Assembly (NCBI GenBank): GCA_030673585.1
Contig: DAOVIU010000038.1
Location: 1 to 7,838 of the forward strand
Length of the DNA: 7,838 bases
Source of the DNA: Pseudomonadota bacterium
Lineage (GTDB): Bacteria; Desulfobacterota; BSN033; G020346125
Direction: 5' to 3'
Shown here: positions 1 to 6,507 of the stretch, piece after piece
How the letters are laid out: every line of letters starts with the position of its first letter
Position numbering within the stretch: the first letter of the stretch is position 1
The notes under the pieces: model-generated
Seen by the model: only the letters and a program-made list of their open reading frames with translations
The model's database searches: none
What the model was told of the DNA's origin: nothing
Made by a program: the position numbers and the translations under genes

Positions 1-624
1 CCCGCCACAGCGAGGAACCCTTCGACACCAGTGCTTTCCCAAAAAGACCAACAGGGCGTGAAACTCATTGTACATTTCAACGTCTCCGCCTAATTCTCCC
101 ATCATCATGCCCTGAACCTCCTCATAGCTCCACTTTTCGGAGATGAGCTTGTGTCTGGAAAGGATCCTCCTCGTATAGGCGTCAACGACAAAGACGGGTT
201 TTCCCAGCGCGTATAGGATGATGCTATCGGCGGTCTCGGGGCCAATCCCATTTACCTTCAACAATTTCTCCCTCACGGAGTCCAAATCCTGGGATCTCAT
301 CCGGGTTATATCACCATTGAACTCTTCGTAGAGCAAATCAACGAATCGTTTAAGGCGATTCGCCTTTAATCGATAGAAACCCGAAGGCCTGATAACCTCG
401 GCTAGCTCATCACGGGCAATATTCCTCATACCCAGGGGGCTGAGTATCCCCGCCTTTTTCAAATTGCCAATAGCCTTTTCCACGTTCGCCCATGAGGTAT
501 TTTGGGTCAGTATTGCTCCCACGATAACCTCAAATGAGGACTCTCCAGGCCACCAATGGCGAGGCCCAACCGTGCGCAATAGCCTCTCATACATTTCAAC
601 CAGGATGTTCCCCTTCGGCCCCAT
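1..624 (-). CDS. Endonuclease III-family DNA glycosylase (HhH-GPD, MpgII/MagIII-like), 3' end cut by window
   Basis: Base excision repair glycosylase; by family it removes damaged (probably alkylated) bases from DNA in the cytoplasm. The 208 visible residues carry WWPGE (24-28), the LTQNT core (39-43), a helix-hairpin-helix NGIGPETAD (125-133) and VVDAYTRR (146-153), whose Asp148 matches the catalytic Asp of the family. Glu130 sits where endonuclease III has its lyase lysine (G-x-K-T-A), so a monofunctional glycosylase without AP-lyase activity is inferred. Cys200 and Cys206 begin the Fe-S cluster motif, and the last two cysteines lie outside the window; about 10-20 residues are missing. The start at 624 is preferred because a GAGGG ribosome site lies just upstream. 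The other in-frame ATG at 648 has no such site and lies inside the probable -10 element. Substrate (3-methyladenine or other) cannot be fixed from sequence. Confidence 0.88.
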   Translation of the reverse strand, partial: MGPKGNILVEMYERLLRTVGPRHWWPGESSFEVIVGAILTQNTSWANVEKAIGNLKKAGILSPLGMRNIARDELAEVIRPSGFYRLKANRLKRFVDLLYEEFNGDITRMRSQDLDSVREKLLKVNGIGPETADSIILYALGKPVFVVDAYTRRILSRHKLISEKWSYEEVQGMMMGELGGDVEMYNEFHALLVFLGKHWCRRVPRCGG

Positions 625-643
625 CAATGCTTCCCTCTCCCTA

Positions 644-673
644 AACATAGAGGATTGGGGAAGCTGGTGTCAA
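644..673 (-). promoter_or_regulatory. Sigma70-type promoter of the DNA glycosylase gene
   Basis: Read on the minus strand, TTGACA (673-668) is separated by 18 nt from TATGTT (649-644). The predicted start of transcription, about 636-637, leaves a leader of only about 12 nt that still contains GAGGG six to seven bases before the ATG at 624. The -10 box contains the alternative ATG at 648, so that codon would not be transcribed from this promoter. Confidence 0.6.
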
Positions 674-775
674 AAATTTTTCCATGAACCTCTTAAGAAC
701 TGGGAAAAGGAGCTCCGAGCGGGAAATTACAAAGTGCTGCGGTGCTGTAGTCATGTGGTTGGGGAACTGCACATT

Positions 776-790
776 CTCACAAGTTGTGAG
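776..790. promoter_or_regulatory. Perfect 15-nt dyad, possible operator
   Basis: CTCACAA-G-TTGTGAG is a perfect 7-bp inverted repeat around one central base. A hairpin with a one-base loop is sterically poor, so a protein-binding operator is a better reading than an RNA stem. It lies about 125 bp upstream of the glycosylase ATG and about 215 bp upstream of the rsh ATG. No regulator can be named. Confidence 0.35.
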
Positions 791-862
791 GCGAACTTAA
801 GAATGGTCGAAAAAATATTTTGAGCGGCGAAGAGCGGCTTTTCCTGAAATCCCTTTCAAAAA

Positions 863-899
863 TCCTTCTATTGAGGTAGGCACGAAGGAGTTTTTTTTT
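863..899 (+). terminator. Terminator-like hairpin with T9 upstream of rsh
   Basis: TCCTTC (863-868) can pair with GAAGGA (884-889) across a 15-nt loop, followed after one G by nine T (891-899). This has the form of an intrinsic terminator on the plus strand, though the 6-bp stem and large loop are modest. No plus-strand gene is visible upstream, so it would end a short untranslated RNA, or act as an attenuator if some rsh transcripts begin further upstream. Confidence 0.4.
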
Positions 900-964
900 C
901 AACAAGACGAAAGAATCGCAAAATTATTTCTTAGAAATCAAGGAAGTTCCGGAGCTGAAAATCA

Positions 965-993
965 TTGATTTTTCAATATATTGGAGATATTAT
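965..993 (+). promoter_or_regulatory. Probable promoter of rsh
   Basis: TTGATT (965-970) and TATTAT (988-993) are separated by 17 nt, close to sigma70 consensus in an AT-rich stretch. The predicted transcript would start near 1000, making the rsh message nearly leaderless with no ribosome site. An additional promoter further upstream is possible, since a transcript covering GGAG (983-986) would be needed to use that site. Confidence 0.4.
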
Positions 994-997
994 TAAA

Positions 998-1009
998 ATG
1001 AATTTATGA
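998..1009 (+). other. Three-codon mini-ORF overlapping the rsh start codon
   Basis: ATG-AAT-TTA-TGA reads Met-Asn-Leu-stop. Its TGA shares bases with the rsh ATG in an ATGA overlap. GGAG (983-986) lies 11 nt before this ATG but about 19 nt before that of rsh, so the ribosome site fits the mini-ORF better. Translational coupling is possible, but so short an ORF in an AT-rich leader could be chance. Confidence 0.25.
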
Positions 1010-3156
1010 TCAGATTTAATGACATATTGGAACAGGTCAGTGCCTATAATCCCCAGGCGGACCTCGATTTCCTCAAGAAAGCCTACGTCTTTTCCGCCAA
1101 GGTGCACCAGGGACAAATTCGCCTCTCAGGAGAGCCCTACCTCATTCATCCCTTGGAAGTCGCCCATATCCTGGTAAAGCTCCGGTTAGATACAGCCAGC
1201 GTGGTCACGGGGTTACTGCATGATACCCTTGAGGACACCTTTGCCACCCTGAAAGAGCTTCGGGAAAACTTCGGGGAAGAGGTAGCTGAACTGGTGGACG
1301 GAGTCACCAAAATCAGCAAAATGACCCTCAAATCCTCTGAAGAGGATCAGGCTGAGAACTTTCGAAAAATGATCCTCGCAATGGTTAAGGACATCAGGGT
1401 GTTTTTGGTTAAATTGGCGGATCGGATCCACAATATGCGCACCCTGAAATACCACCCCCCTTCTAAACAGAGGGCGATCGCCGAAGAGACCCTCGATATA
1501 TACTCACCCTTGGCCAACCGGCTCGGGATCGACTGGATTAAGAATGAATTGGAGGACTTGGGATTCCAATACCTGCATCCCGATATCTATAACGATATCA
1601 AGAGAAAGGTTGCAAAAAAGGAGAAGGAAAGGGAGCGGTATACCGAAGAGGTCAAACGAATCATCACCAAGAAGTTGTTCGAGTACAAGGTTGAAACTGA
1701 AGTGACGGGCCGCCCAAAGCAGATCTACAGTATCTACAAAAAGATGAACGCCCAGGATATCGACTTCGACCAGGTTTACGACCTCACCGCGTTCAGGATT
1801 ATCGTCAACACCATGAAACAATGCTATGAAGCCCTTGGAATCATTCACTCCCTTTGGAAACCCGTTCCCGGTAAATTCAAGGACTACATAGGCCTCTCTA
1901 AGGCCAATCGATATCAATCCCTCCATACCACGGTGATCGGGCTTTACGGAGAGAGAATGGAGATTCAAATTCGGACTTCGGATATGCATCGGGTCGCCGA
2001 GGAGGGGATTGCTGCTCACTGGAAATATAAGGAGGGCAAATCCGCCGAGGGCGAGGATGACAAGCGAATCAATGGGCTGCGACAGCTATTGGAATGGCAA
2101 CGGGAACTCCAAGATAATAGCGAATTCCTGGAGACCGTCAAAATGGACCTCTACCCCAACGACGTCTACGTATTTACCCCCAAGGGGGAGGTAAAGGAGT
2201 TCCCAAGGGGAGCCACCCCTGTAGACTTCGCCTACAGTATCCATACGGATGTCGGGCACCGGTGTATTGGGGCAAAGGTGGATGGAAGGTTAGTTCCCCT
2301 AAAGTATCAATTGAAAAGCGGGCATTCGGTGGAAATTCTTTCTTCCCCGAATCATCAGCCCAGTAAGGATTGGCTGAAGTTCGTCAAGACTTCCAGGGCC
2401 CAGACCAAGATTCGAGAATGGATCAAAAAGGAACAGAGGGAAAGAAGCATTGCCTTGGGAAAGGAGATTTGCGAGAAGGAATTCAGGAAATTCTCCCTCA
2501 ATTTCCCCAAATTGCTCAAATCCGGGGAAATTCAAAAAGTAGCAAATAATTTCGGTTTTCAATCCGTGGACGATCTTATGGCGTCGGTGGGATACGGAAA
2601 GATCTCTTCCAAACAGATCGCCGGAAAGTTGGTTCCTTCCGAAAAATTGGAGGCGGAGGAAAAGAAAAAGGAGAGCCGAATAGAGAAGATCATTCATCTC
2701 GTGCAGAAGAAACCCCAAGATGCCATTAAGATTAAGGGCATGGATGATATGATGGTCCGGTTTGCCAGCTGTTGTAATCCCCTTCCCGGGGATAGGATCA
2801 CGGGCTTTATCACCCGGGGAAGGGGAATAACCATCCATACCGCCGACTGTTCCAACGTCTTGAATAACGACCCTCAGAGAAAGGTGAAGGTCGAATGGGA
2901 TTTAAAGCACAAACAAACTCATCCCGTCCGCATCCGGGTAATCTGCGCGGATCGAAAGGGACTGTTGGCTGATATCAGTTCCTCCATCAGCTCCAATGAA
3001 GCCAATATCACCAACGCTCAACTCAATACGACCCACGAGAAAAGGGCCATCTGCACCTTTGCGGTCGAAATAAAAGACTTAAATCACCTAAGGAAGGTAA
3101 TCACTTCGCTGGAAAAGATTAAGGGGATGGTTACCGTTGAAAGGCTGAAGATCTGA
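1006..3156 (+). CDS. Bifunctional (p)ppGpp synthetase/hydrolase (RelA/SpoT, RSH)
   Basis: This cytoplasmic, ribosome-associated enzyme makes the alarmone (p)ppGpp from ATP and GTP/GDP and hydrolyses it again, driving the stringent response. Domains in order are the HD hydrolase (about 20-175), with His48, His72-Asp73, Glu76-Asp77 and KLADRIHNMRTL (136-147); the synthetase (about 235-345), with GRPKQIYSIYKKM, KFKDY (290-294), YQSLHT (303-308) and EIQIRT (319-324); TGS (about 385-447), with VYVFTPKGEV; a conserved cysteine region (ASCCNPLPGD 587-596, Cys615); and a C-terminal ACT domain (about 640-716). The hydrolase residues look intact and the basic KFKD motif corresponds to the RxKD form of bifunctional Rel/SpoT, not the acidic ExDD form of synthetase-only RelA, so both activities are predicted. 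At 716 aa the length is normal. The start fits the family N-terminus but lacks a well-spaced ribosome site. It stands alone and converges with rpmB. The symbol could be rel, relA, spoT or rsh. Confidence 0.97.
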   Translation: MIRFNDILEQVSAYNPQADLDFLKKAYVFSAKVHQGQIRLSGEPYLIHPLEVAHILVKLRLDTASVVTGLLHDTLEDTFATLKELRENFGEEVAELVDGVTKISKMTLKSSEEDQAENFRKMILAMVKDIRVFLVKLADRIHNMRTLKYHPPSKQRAIAEETLDIYSPLANRLGIDWIKNELEDLGFQYLHPDIYNDIKRKVAKKEKERERYTEEVKRIITKKLFEYKVETEVTGRPKQIYSIYKKMNAQDIDFDQVYDLTAFRIIVNTMKQCYEALGIIHSLWKPVPGKFKDYIGLSKANRYQSLHTTVIGLYGERMEIQIRTSDMHRVAEEGIAAHWKYKEGKSAEGEDDKRINGLRQLLEWQRELQDNSEFLETVKMDLYPNDVYVFTPKGEVKEFPRGATPVDFAYSIHTDVGHRCIGAKVDGRLVPLKYQLKSGHSVEILSSPNHQPSKDWLKFVKTSRAQTKIREWIKKEQRERSIALGKEICEKEFRKFSLNFPKLLKSGEIQKVANNFGFQSVDDLMASVGYGKISSKQIAGKLVPSEKLEAEEKKKESRIEKIIHLVQKKPQDAIKIKGMDDMMVRFASCCNPLPGDRITGFITRGRGITIHTADCSNVLNNDPQRKVKVEWDLKHKQTHPVRIRVICADRKGLLADISSSISSNEANITNAQLNTTHEKRAICTFAVEIKDLNHLRKVITSLEKIKGMVTVERLKI

Positions 3157-3184
3157 AGGCGAGGAGGGATCGTTAAGACGCCTT
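3156..3184. terminator. Inverted repeat spanning both stop codons of rsh and rpmB
   Basis: AAGGCG (3156-3161) and CGCCTT (3179-3184) form a 6-bp inverted repeat with a 17-nt loop that contains the rpmB stop, while the last base of the rsh stop lies in the left arm. It could be a weak bidirectional terminator for convergent genes, but neither side has a T-run. Confidence 0.25.
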
Positions 3185-3364
3185 GGTTATCTTACCGGAA
3201 CGGATGCAGCGGGTGCAGATTCTCATCCTCACGACGTTCTTATTCCTCAGCACCCTCACCCGCTGGAGATTGGGATACCAAACCCGTTTCGTCCTATTGT
3301 TCGCGTGACTGACGTTGTGGCCGTAAGAAGGGCCTTTTCCGCAGATCTCACATACCCTGGACAT
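3173..3364 (-). CDS. rpmB: 50S ribosomal protein L28 (bL28), zinc-binding form
   Basis: Small structural protein of the large ribosomal subunit. The 63-residue sequence is typical: [12 protein letters not shown] at the N-terminus, NVSHANN (17-23), RVWYPNLQ (27-34) and [11 protein letters not shown] (48-58). Two CxxC pairs, Cys5/Cys8 and Cys50/Cys53, mark the zinc-binding (C+) form. Some bacteria carry a second, cysteine-free copy made under zinc limitation, and none is visible here. GAGGT (3374-3370) lies 5 nt before the ATG. The gene is encoded alone, not beside rpmG, and has its own promoter. It converges with rsh, with 16 bp between the two stop codons. Confidence 0.97.
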   Translation of the reverse strand: MSRVCEICGKGPSYGHNVSHANNRTKRVWYPNLQRVRVLRNKNVVRMRICTRCIRSGKITKAS

Positions 3365-3386
3365 CGTCTACCTCGATCAAACCATT

Positions 3387-3415
3387 AATGTACCAAGAAA
3401 ATAACCATCCTGCAA
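3387..3415 (-). promoter_or_regulatory. Promoter of rpmB
   Basis: On the minus strand TTGCAG (3415-3410) is followed after 17 nt by TACATT (3392-3387). The leader to the ATG at 3364 would be about 15-17 nt and contains the GAGGT ribosome site. The fit to sigma70 consensus is good. Confidence 0.55.
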
Positions 3416-3484
3416 CCCACATACGCTAATTCTGCACCGTGTGTCATTATTCTCAGCCCACCGATGATCCACCGTCGGCCAAGA

Positions 3485-3497
3485 ACCCCGAAGGGGT
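3485..3497 (-). terminator. Short GC hairpin after the FAD oxidoreductase gene
   Basis: Minus-strand ACCCC-TTC-GGGGT, which can also fold as CCC around a stable UUCG tetraloop, begins 8 nt after the stop codon and is followed by TCTTGG. The position suits an intrinsic terminator but the T-tract is poor, so it may only stabilise the 3' end. Confidence 0.35.
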
Positions 3498-3505
3498 AGG
3501 GAGAT

Positions 3506-4945
3506 CTATCCAAAGCGGTGGGAAACCGCCTGGGCCGCCTTTATGCCCGATATGATCTCACCCTCGAAGCCCAGATAGGGGAAATTCTCCCTGGAAGCGA
3601 TAAATAGGCCTCTCATCGGGGTAATGGCGGGAAGAATTGCCCTTCCAACTCGGAAAGGCGATGTCGCCCCGTATACGATATCGGAATTGCTCCGCTGACT
3701 ACGGTAACGCTCCACAGAGGGTCGTGCATCGATGAGTCGAATCGATCTATCCAGGAAGGGGGCGACCTCCAATAGGTGACACACCATGTTCTCGATAACT
3801 CCTTTGATCTCAGCTCTACCCGCTTTCCCCATGGCCATGGGGAGGAAGGAATTGACCGTAACCGCCCTCTTCCCTGATGGGGCGCCGACACCCTCGGGTC
3901 CCATAAAACCCATCAAAAGATTCCCATTCTCGTATGGGGCGCCCCCATCACGCAATGAAACGAAACAATCTCCCAACCTTACCGGAACCCCTCTAGCATC
4001 AATGCCGAGGTTTAAGGAGAGTACGAAATACTTGGGCCAGAGGAGCTTGCCTCTATTTTCCCATTTCCTTCCTGAAAAAGCTGACGGGATGAGCTCTCTC
4101 AATTGGGTGAAAGGGAGATTACCAATGCACACCCTGGATAATATGGCTTTGTTATCCCCCGTATGAATCCTGAATTCTCCGGGGGATTTTTCGATGCGAA
4201 TTCCCTTAAAGGACTCAAGGGCGTTAATTTTTCCTCCTCCCCTCACCACCTCCTTCTTTACCTGTTCCATGAATCCCCGAGGACTCGTCATGTCCGTGAA
4301 GACCTCGTCCTCCAGCAAAATGCCCATGAGATGGGAAACCAGGCGGAAGGGGGAATCATCCGCATCCAGGTAACTCATGCTTTTGATCTGAACATCTATG
4401 AATTGAGCGAAGGTTTTATCTCCCTTCAGGGAACCCATAAAGCCAGACAGTGGTCTATCGGATAAGGCGTGATATACGTGAGCAAGCCGCCTTCCAATGC
4501 GGCCGCGGGGCGGCTGTTCATCGCCTATGGCCATCATGGTGCTGCGAATCCAGTCTTCCTCCTTTAACCGAGCGTAGAAGGTCTCGATGAGACCGAAATC
4601 CCTCGGGAACTCCCTTTTCATCTCCCTCAAAAGATCGTTGGGATCGGATGACATATCAACCCTATGGCCGGGGAGGATGATTTGACAATTGAAATCCCTT
4701 CTGCGGATAAAATCCCCATGATCTAGGGAGAGGTCCAGCAGCTGATAAACCCCCTCGATGACGGTCCTTCTAACGAGAACCTCGGAAAAATTGGAAAATC
4801 GCCGGAATCGATATTTCCCACGGATTTTACCTGTCTTTTCCTTCTCCTCGAGTAATAGCACGGAAAATCCCTTCTTGGTGAGAAGAGCCCCCGCCAAAAT
4901 CCCGGCAGCATTAGTCCCGAGGATGACGACGTCCCATGTCCTCAT
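3506..4945 (-). CDS. Divergent FAD/NAD(P)-binding oxidoreductase, phytoene desaturase-like
   Basis: Predicted soluble flavoprotein oxidoreductase of 479 aa; substrate unknown. The N-terminus has a Rossmann dinucleotide-binding fold: hydrophobic strand VVILG (6-10), a glycine motif reading GTNAAG (10-15), and LLLEE (30-34) ending in the acidic residue that usually holds the adenosine ribose. The middle glycine of GxGxxG is Asn12, and the usual GGR segment after the acidic residue is replaced by a basic stretch. The C-terminus has GLFIASRENFPYLGFEGEIISGIKAA (446-471), matching the FAD-contacting end of the phytoene desaturase/amine oxidase group. VFTDMTSPRGFMEQVKKEVVRGGGKI (215-240) fits the segment that rebuilds the second half of the FAD site. 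No transmembrane segment or signal peptide is evident. GAGGGA lies 5-6 nt before the ATG. It follows purM by 157 bp in the same direction, which does not reveal a substrate. Family assignment is fairly sure, cofactor binding less so. Confidence 0.75.
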   Translation of the reverse strand: MRTWDVVILGTNAAGILAGALLTKKGFSVLLLEEKEKTGKIRGKYRFRRFSNFSEVLVRRTVIEGVYQLLDLSLDHGDFIRRRDFNCQIILPGHRVDMSSDPNDLLREMKREFPRDFGLIETFYARLKEEDWIRSTMMAIGDEQPPRGRIGRRLAHVYHALSDRPLSGFMGSLKGDKTFAQFIDVQIKSMSYLDADDSPFRLVSHLMGILLEDEVFTDMTSPRGFMEQVKKEVVRGGGKINALESFKGIRIEKSPGEFRIHTGDNKAILSRVCIGNLPFTQLRELIPSAFSGRKWENRGKLLWPKYFVLSLNLGIDARGVPVRLGDCFVSLRDGGAPYENGNLLMGFMGPEGVGAPSGKRAVTVNSFLPMAMGKAGRAEIKGVIENMVCHLLEVAPFLDRSIRLIDARPSVERYRSQRSNSDIVYGATSPFRVGRAILPAITPMRGLFIASRENFPYLGFEGEIISGIKAAQAVSHRFG

Positions 4946-5078
4946 TGGATTCCCTCATCCCTTCCGTTGATGACTTCAATACCCTTGCGGCATTACCTCA
5001 CCCGGTACCCGGCAAATTGTGGGATGGACCTCCCGTGGTGTATTACATGTCGCGGACCGACCATTTGAGATTAACCCA

Positions 5079-5092
5079 GGGATCTGGATCCC
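5079..5092. repeat. Small inverted repeat just downstream of purM
   Basis: GGGATC-TG-GATCCC is a 6-bp inverted repeat starting about 10 nt past the purM stop. It has no T-run on the minus strand, so it is not a convincing terminator; it may protect the purM 3' end or weakly separate purM from the next gene. Confidence 0.25.
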
Positions 5093-5102
5093 CTTCACCT
5101 CA

Positions 5103-6134
5103 TCAGATAAACTCCACCCTCTCCCCTTCCCCTCTTGCCTCGGATATTTCGCCCATCAGATACGCCGTCTCTCCTGATTCCTTCAACCGAGTCAAAACGC
5201 CCTCTGCCTCTTCAGCTTCAACCACGAGGATCATCCCGATTCCGTTGTTAAAAGTCCTCCACATCTCCTCTTCCGGAATTCGGCCCTCCCTCTGAAGAAA
5301 GGAAAAGATAGAGGGAACTTGCCAGCTTCCCCTTTGAAGGGAGGCCTTACAGCCGCGAGGTAAGATCCGGGGAAGGTTCCCCCTCATTCCTCCCCCCGTA
5401 ATGTGAGCTATCCCCCGAAGCCGGAACTCTCGCTTCAGGGGCATCACCACTTTGACGTAGATTCGCGTTGGTTCCAAGAGTTCTTCCCCGATTGTCCGCC
5501 CCAGCTCCTCAACCCAATGGTCCACAGGCAGATTTAGATGATCAAAGACAATTTTCCTGGTCAAGGAATACCCGTTGCTGTGGAGCCCGCTGGAGGAAAG
5601 CCCAATCAGCCTATCCCCGGGGGAAATCTCAGACCCGTCGATCATCTCCCCCCTATTCGCAATTCCCACGGCGAAGCCCGCCAAATCGTACTCGCCCTCC
5701 CCATAAAATCCGGGCATTTCCGCGGTTTCCCCTCCGATTAGGGAACACCCTGCCTCTTTGCATCCTTTAACGATGCCCTCGATAATGGAAACGGCCCTCC
5801 CCAGTTCCAATTTTCCCGTTGCGAGATAATCCATGAAAAAGAGAGGATGAGCCCCGCTGACAAGGATATCATTGACACACATGGCGACCAGATCGATTCC
5901 CACCGTATCATGCCGGTCAACCATGAGGGCCACTTTGAGCTTAGTTCCAACACCATCCGTCGAAGCCACGAGCACGGGGTCTCGATATCCCATCTGATCC
6001 ATGGAATAACAAGCGCTGAATCCGCCCAACCCCGTGAGGACTCGAGGGCCGAATGTGGATTCGGCGAGGGGTTTTATCCTCCTTACAAACTCATCTCCCA
6101 AATCCACATTCACTCCTGCATCCCTATACAGCAT
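5103..6134 (-). CDS. purM: Phosphoribosylformylglycinamidine cyclo-ligase (AIR synthetase)
   Basis: Catalyses ATP-dependent ring closure of FGAM to aminoimidazole ribonucleotide in de novo purine synthesis (cytoplasm, dimer by family). With the start used here the protein has 343 residues, a normal length, and begins MLYRDAGVNVDLGDE like other PurM proteins. Motifs are STDGVGTKLK (58-67), VNDILVSGAHPLFFMDY (87-103), GGETAEMPGFY (134-144), SSGLHSNGYSL (181-191), HITGGGMRGNLPRILP (244-259) and FNNGIGM (295-301), covering the ATP-binding N-domain and the AIRS C-domain. An upstream in-frame ATG at 6167 would add 11 residues. The start at 6134 is preferred because AGGAGGT lies 8 nt before it, while 6167 has no ribosome site and would sit about 11 nt from the predicted transcript start. 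No purN, purF or purD is in the window. Confidence 0.97.
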   Translation of the reverse strand: MLYRDAGVNVDLGDEFVRRIKPLAESTFGPRVLTGLGGFSACYSMDQMGYRDPVLVASTDGVGTKLKVALMVDRHDTVGIDLVAMCVNDILVSGAHPLFFMDYLATGKLELGRAVSIIEGIVKGCKEAGCSLIGGETAEMPGFYGEGEYDLAGFAVGIANRGEMIDGSEISPGDRLIGLSSSGLHSNGYSLTRKIVFDHLNLPVDHWVEELGRTIGEELLEPTRIYVKVVMPLKREFRLRGIAHITGGGMRGNLPRILPRGCKASLQRGSWQVPSIFSFLQREGRIPEEEMWRTFNNGIGMILVVEAEEAEGVLTRLKESGETAYLMGEISEARGEGERVEFI

Positions 6135-6142
6135 CGACACGT

Positions 6143-6149
6143 ACCTCCT
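6143..6149 (-). promoter_or_regulatory. Ribosome binding site that decides the purM start
   Basis: AGGAGGT on the minus strand is a full anti-16S match with 8 nt spacing to the ATG at 6134. It falls inside the longest ORF, showing that the first ATG at 6167 is unlikely to be used. Confidence 0.8.
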
Positions 6150-6184
6150 ATGGAATTCATAAGACATTGTTCTACGTGGCTCAA

Positions 6185-6213
6185 ATCTTAGATAAACCCT
6201 GGCGCGATGTCAA
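6185..6213 (-). promoter_or_regulatory. Promoter of purM
   Basis: On the minus strand a perfect TTGACA (6213-6208) is followed after exactly 17 nt by TAAGAT (6190-6185). Transcription is predicted to start near 6178, giving a leader of about 44 nt before the ATG at 6134. This is the strongest promoter match in the window. Confidence 0.7.
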
Positions 6214-6265
6214 ATCATTTTGCCTGCGAATGACAAATACCTCTATTCTCTTCCTGTTGCCTGCT

Positions 6266-6300
6266 CCGATGATAATGAGGATAGTGTCTATCCGAATCGG
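6266..6300. repeat. Nested inverted repeats upstream of purM
   Basis: GGATAG-TGT-CTATCC (6279-6293) is a perfect 6-bp stem with a 3-nt loop, enclosed by CCGAT (6266-6270) and ATCGG (6296-6300). It lies about 53-88 bp upstream of the purM -35 box. It could be a regulator site or a hairpin in a plus-strand RNA. The sequence does not look like the PurR operator as I recall it. Confidence 0.35.
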
Positions 6301-6507
6301 GGTTTATCCGCGGACTTCACCAACGAGAGGGGCACGAGAAGAGGGATCACCAGAAGTATCGGTAAATTCCAATGACAACCCCCATAAGCATGACTGGAGT
6401 TTCCTGGATTTTCTACGTGGTCCTTGTGTAACATATTGATTATTAATGAAATTCTGGGTCTCGCACGTGAACCCCGTTGTCCTTGAACGTAATCCGCTGG
6501 AGAAGTA

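Larger units (their letters stand above)
649..1005. other. Divergent intergenic region between the glycosylase gene and rsh
   Basis: This gap of about 360 bp separates two divergently transcribed genes. It is AT-rich and holds no ORF that looks like a protein. Contents are the glycosylase promoter (644-673), a perfect dyad (776-790), a direct repeat GAGCGGC-GAA-GAGCGGC (822-838), a hairpin followed by nine T (863-899), and the likely rsh promoter (965-993) with a mini-ORF (998-1009). The combination of dyad, terminator-like hairpin and late promoter suggests regulated expression of rsh or a small RNA on the plus strand; both are inferences. Confidence 0.5.

Noticed and set aside
464..823. Plus-strand ORF of 119 codons antisense to the glycosylase gene
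   Set aside because: Almost half of it is antisense to a convincing gene, the rest runs through the AT-rich regulatory region, it has no ribosome site, and the product resembles no family.
5008..5075. Possible 23-codon minus-strand ORF between purM and the oxidoreductase gene
   Set aside because: It has no ribosome site, is very short, and resembles nothing I know.
6170..6420. Exact 10-bp direct repeat TTCTACGTGG at 6170-6179 and 6411-6420
   Set aside because: Ten-base repeats are expected by chance in a window of this size, and nothing at either copy suggests an attachment site.
6231..6439. Possible small protein of about 69 aa with a hydrophobic start in the purM-queA gap
   Set aside because: There is no ribosome site before the ATG, composition is unremarkable, and the frame is simply the open tail of a longer shadow frame of purM.
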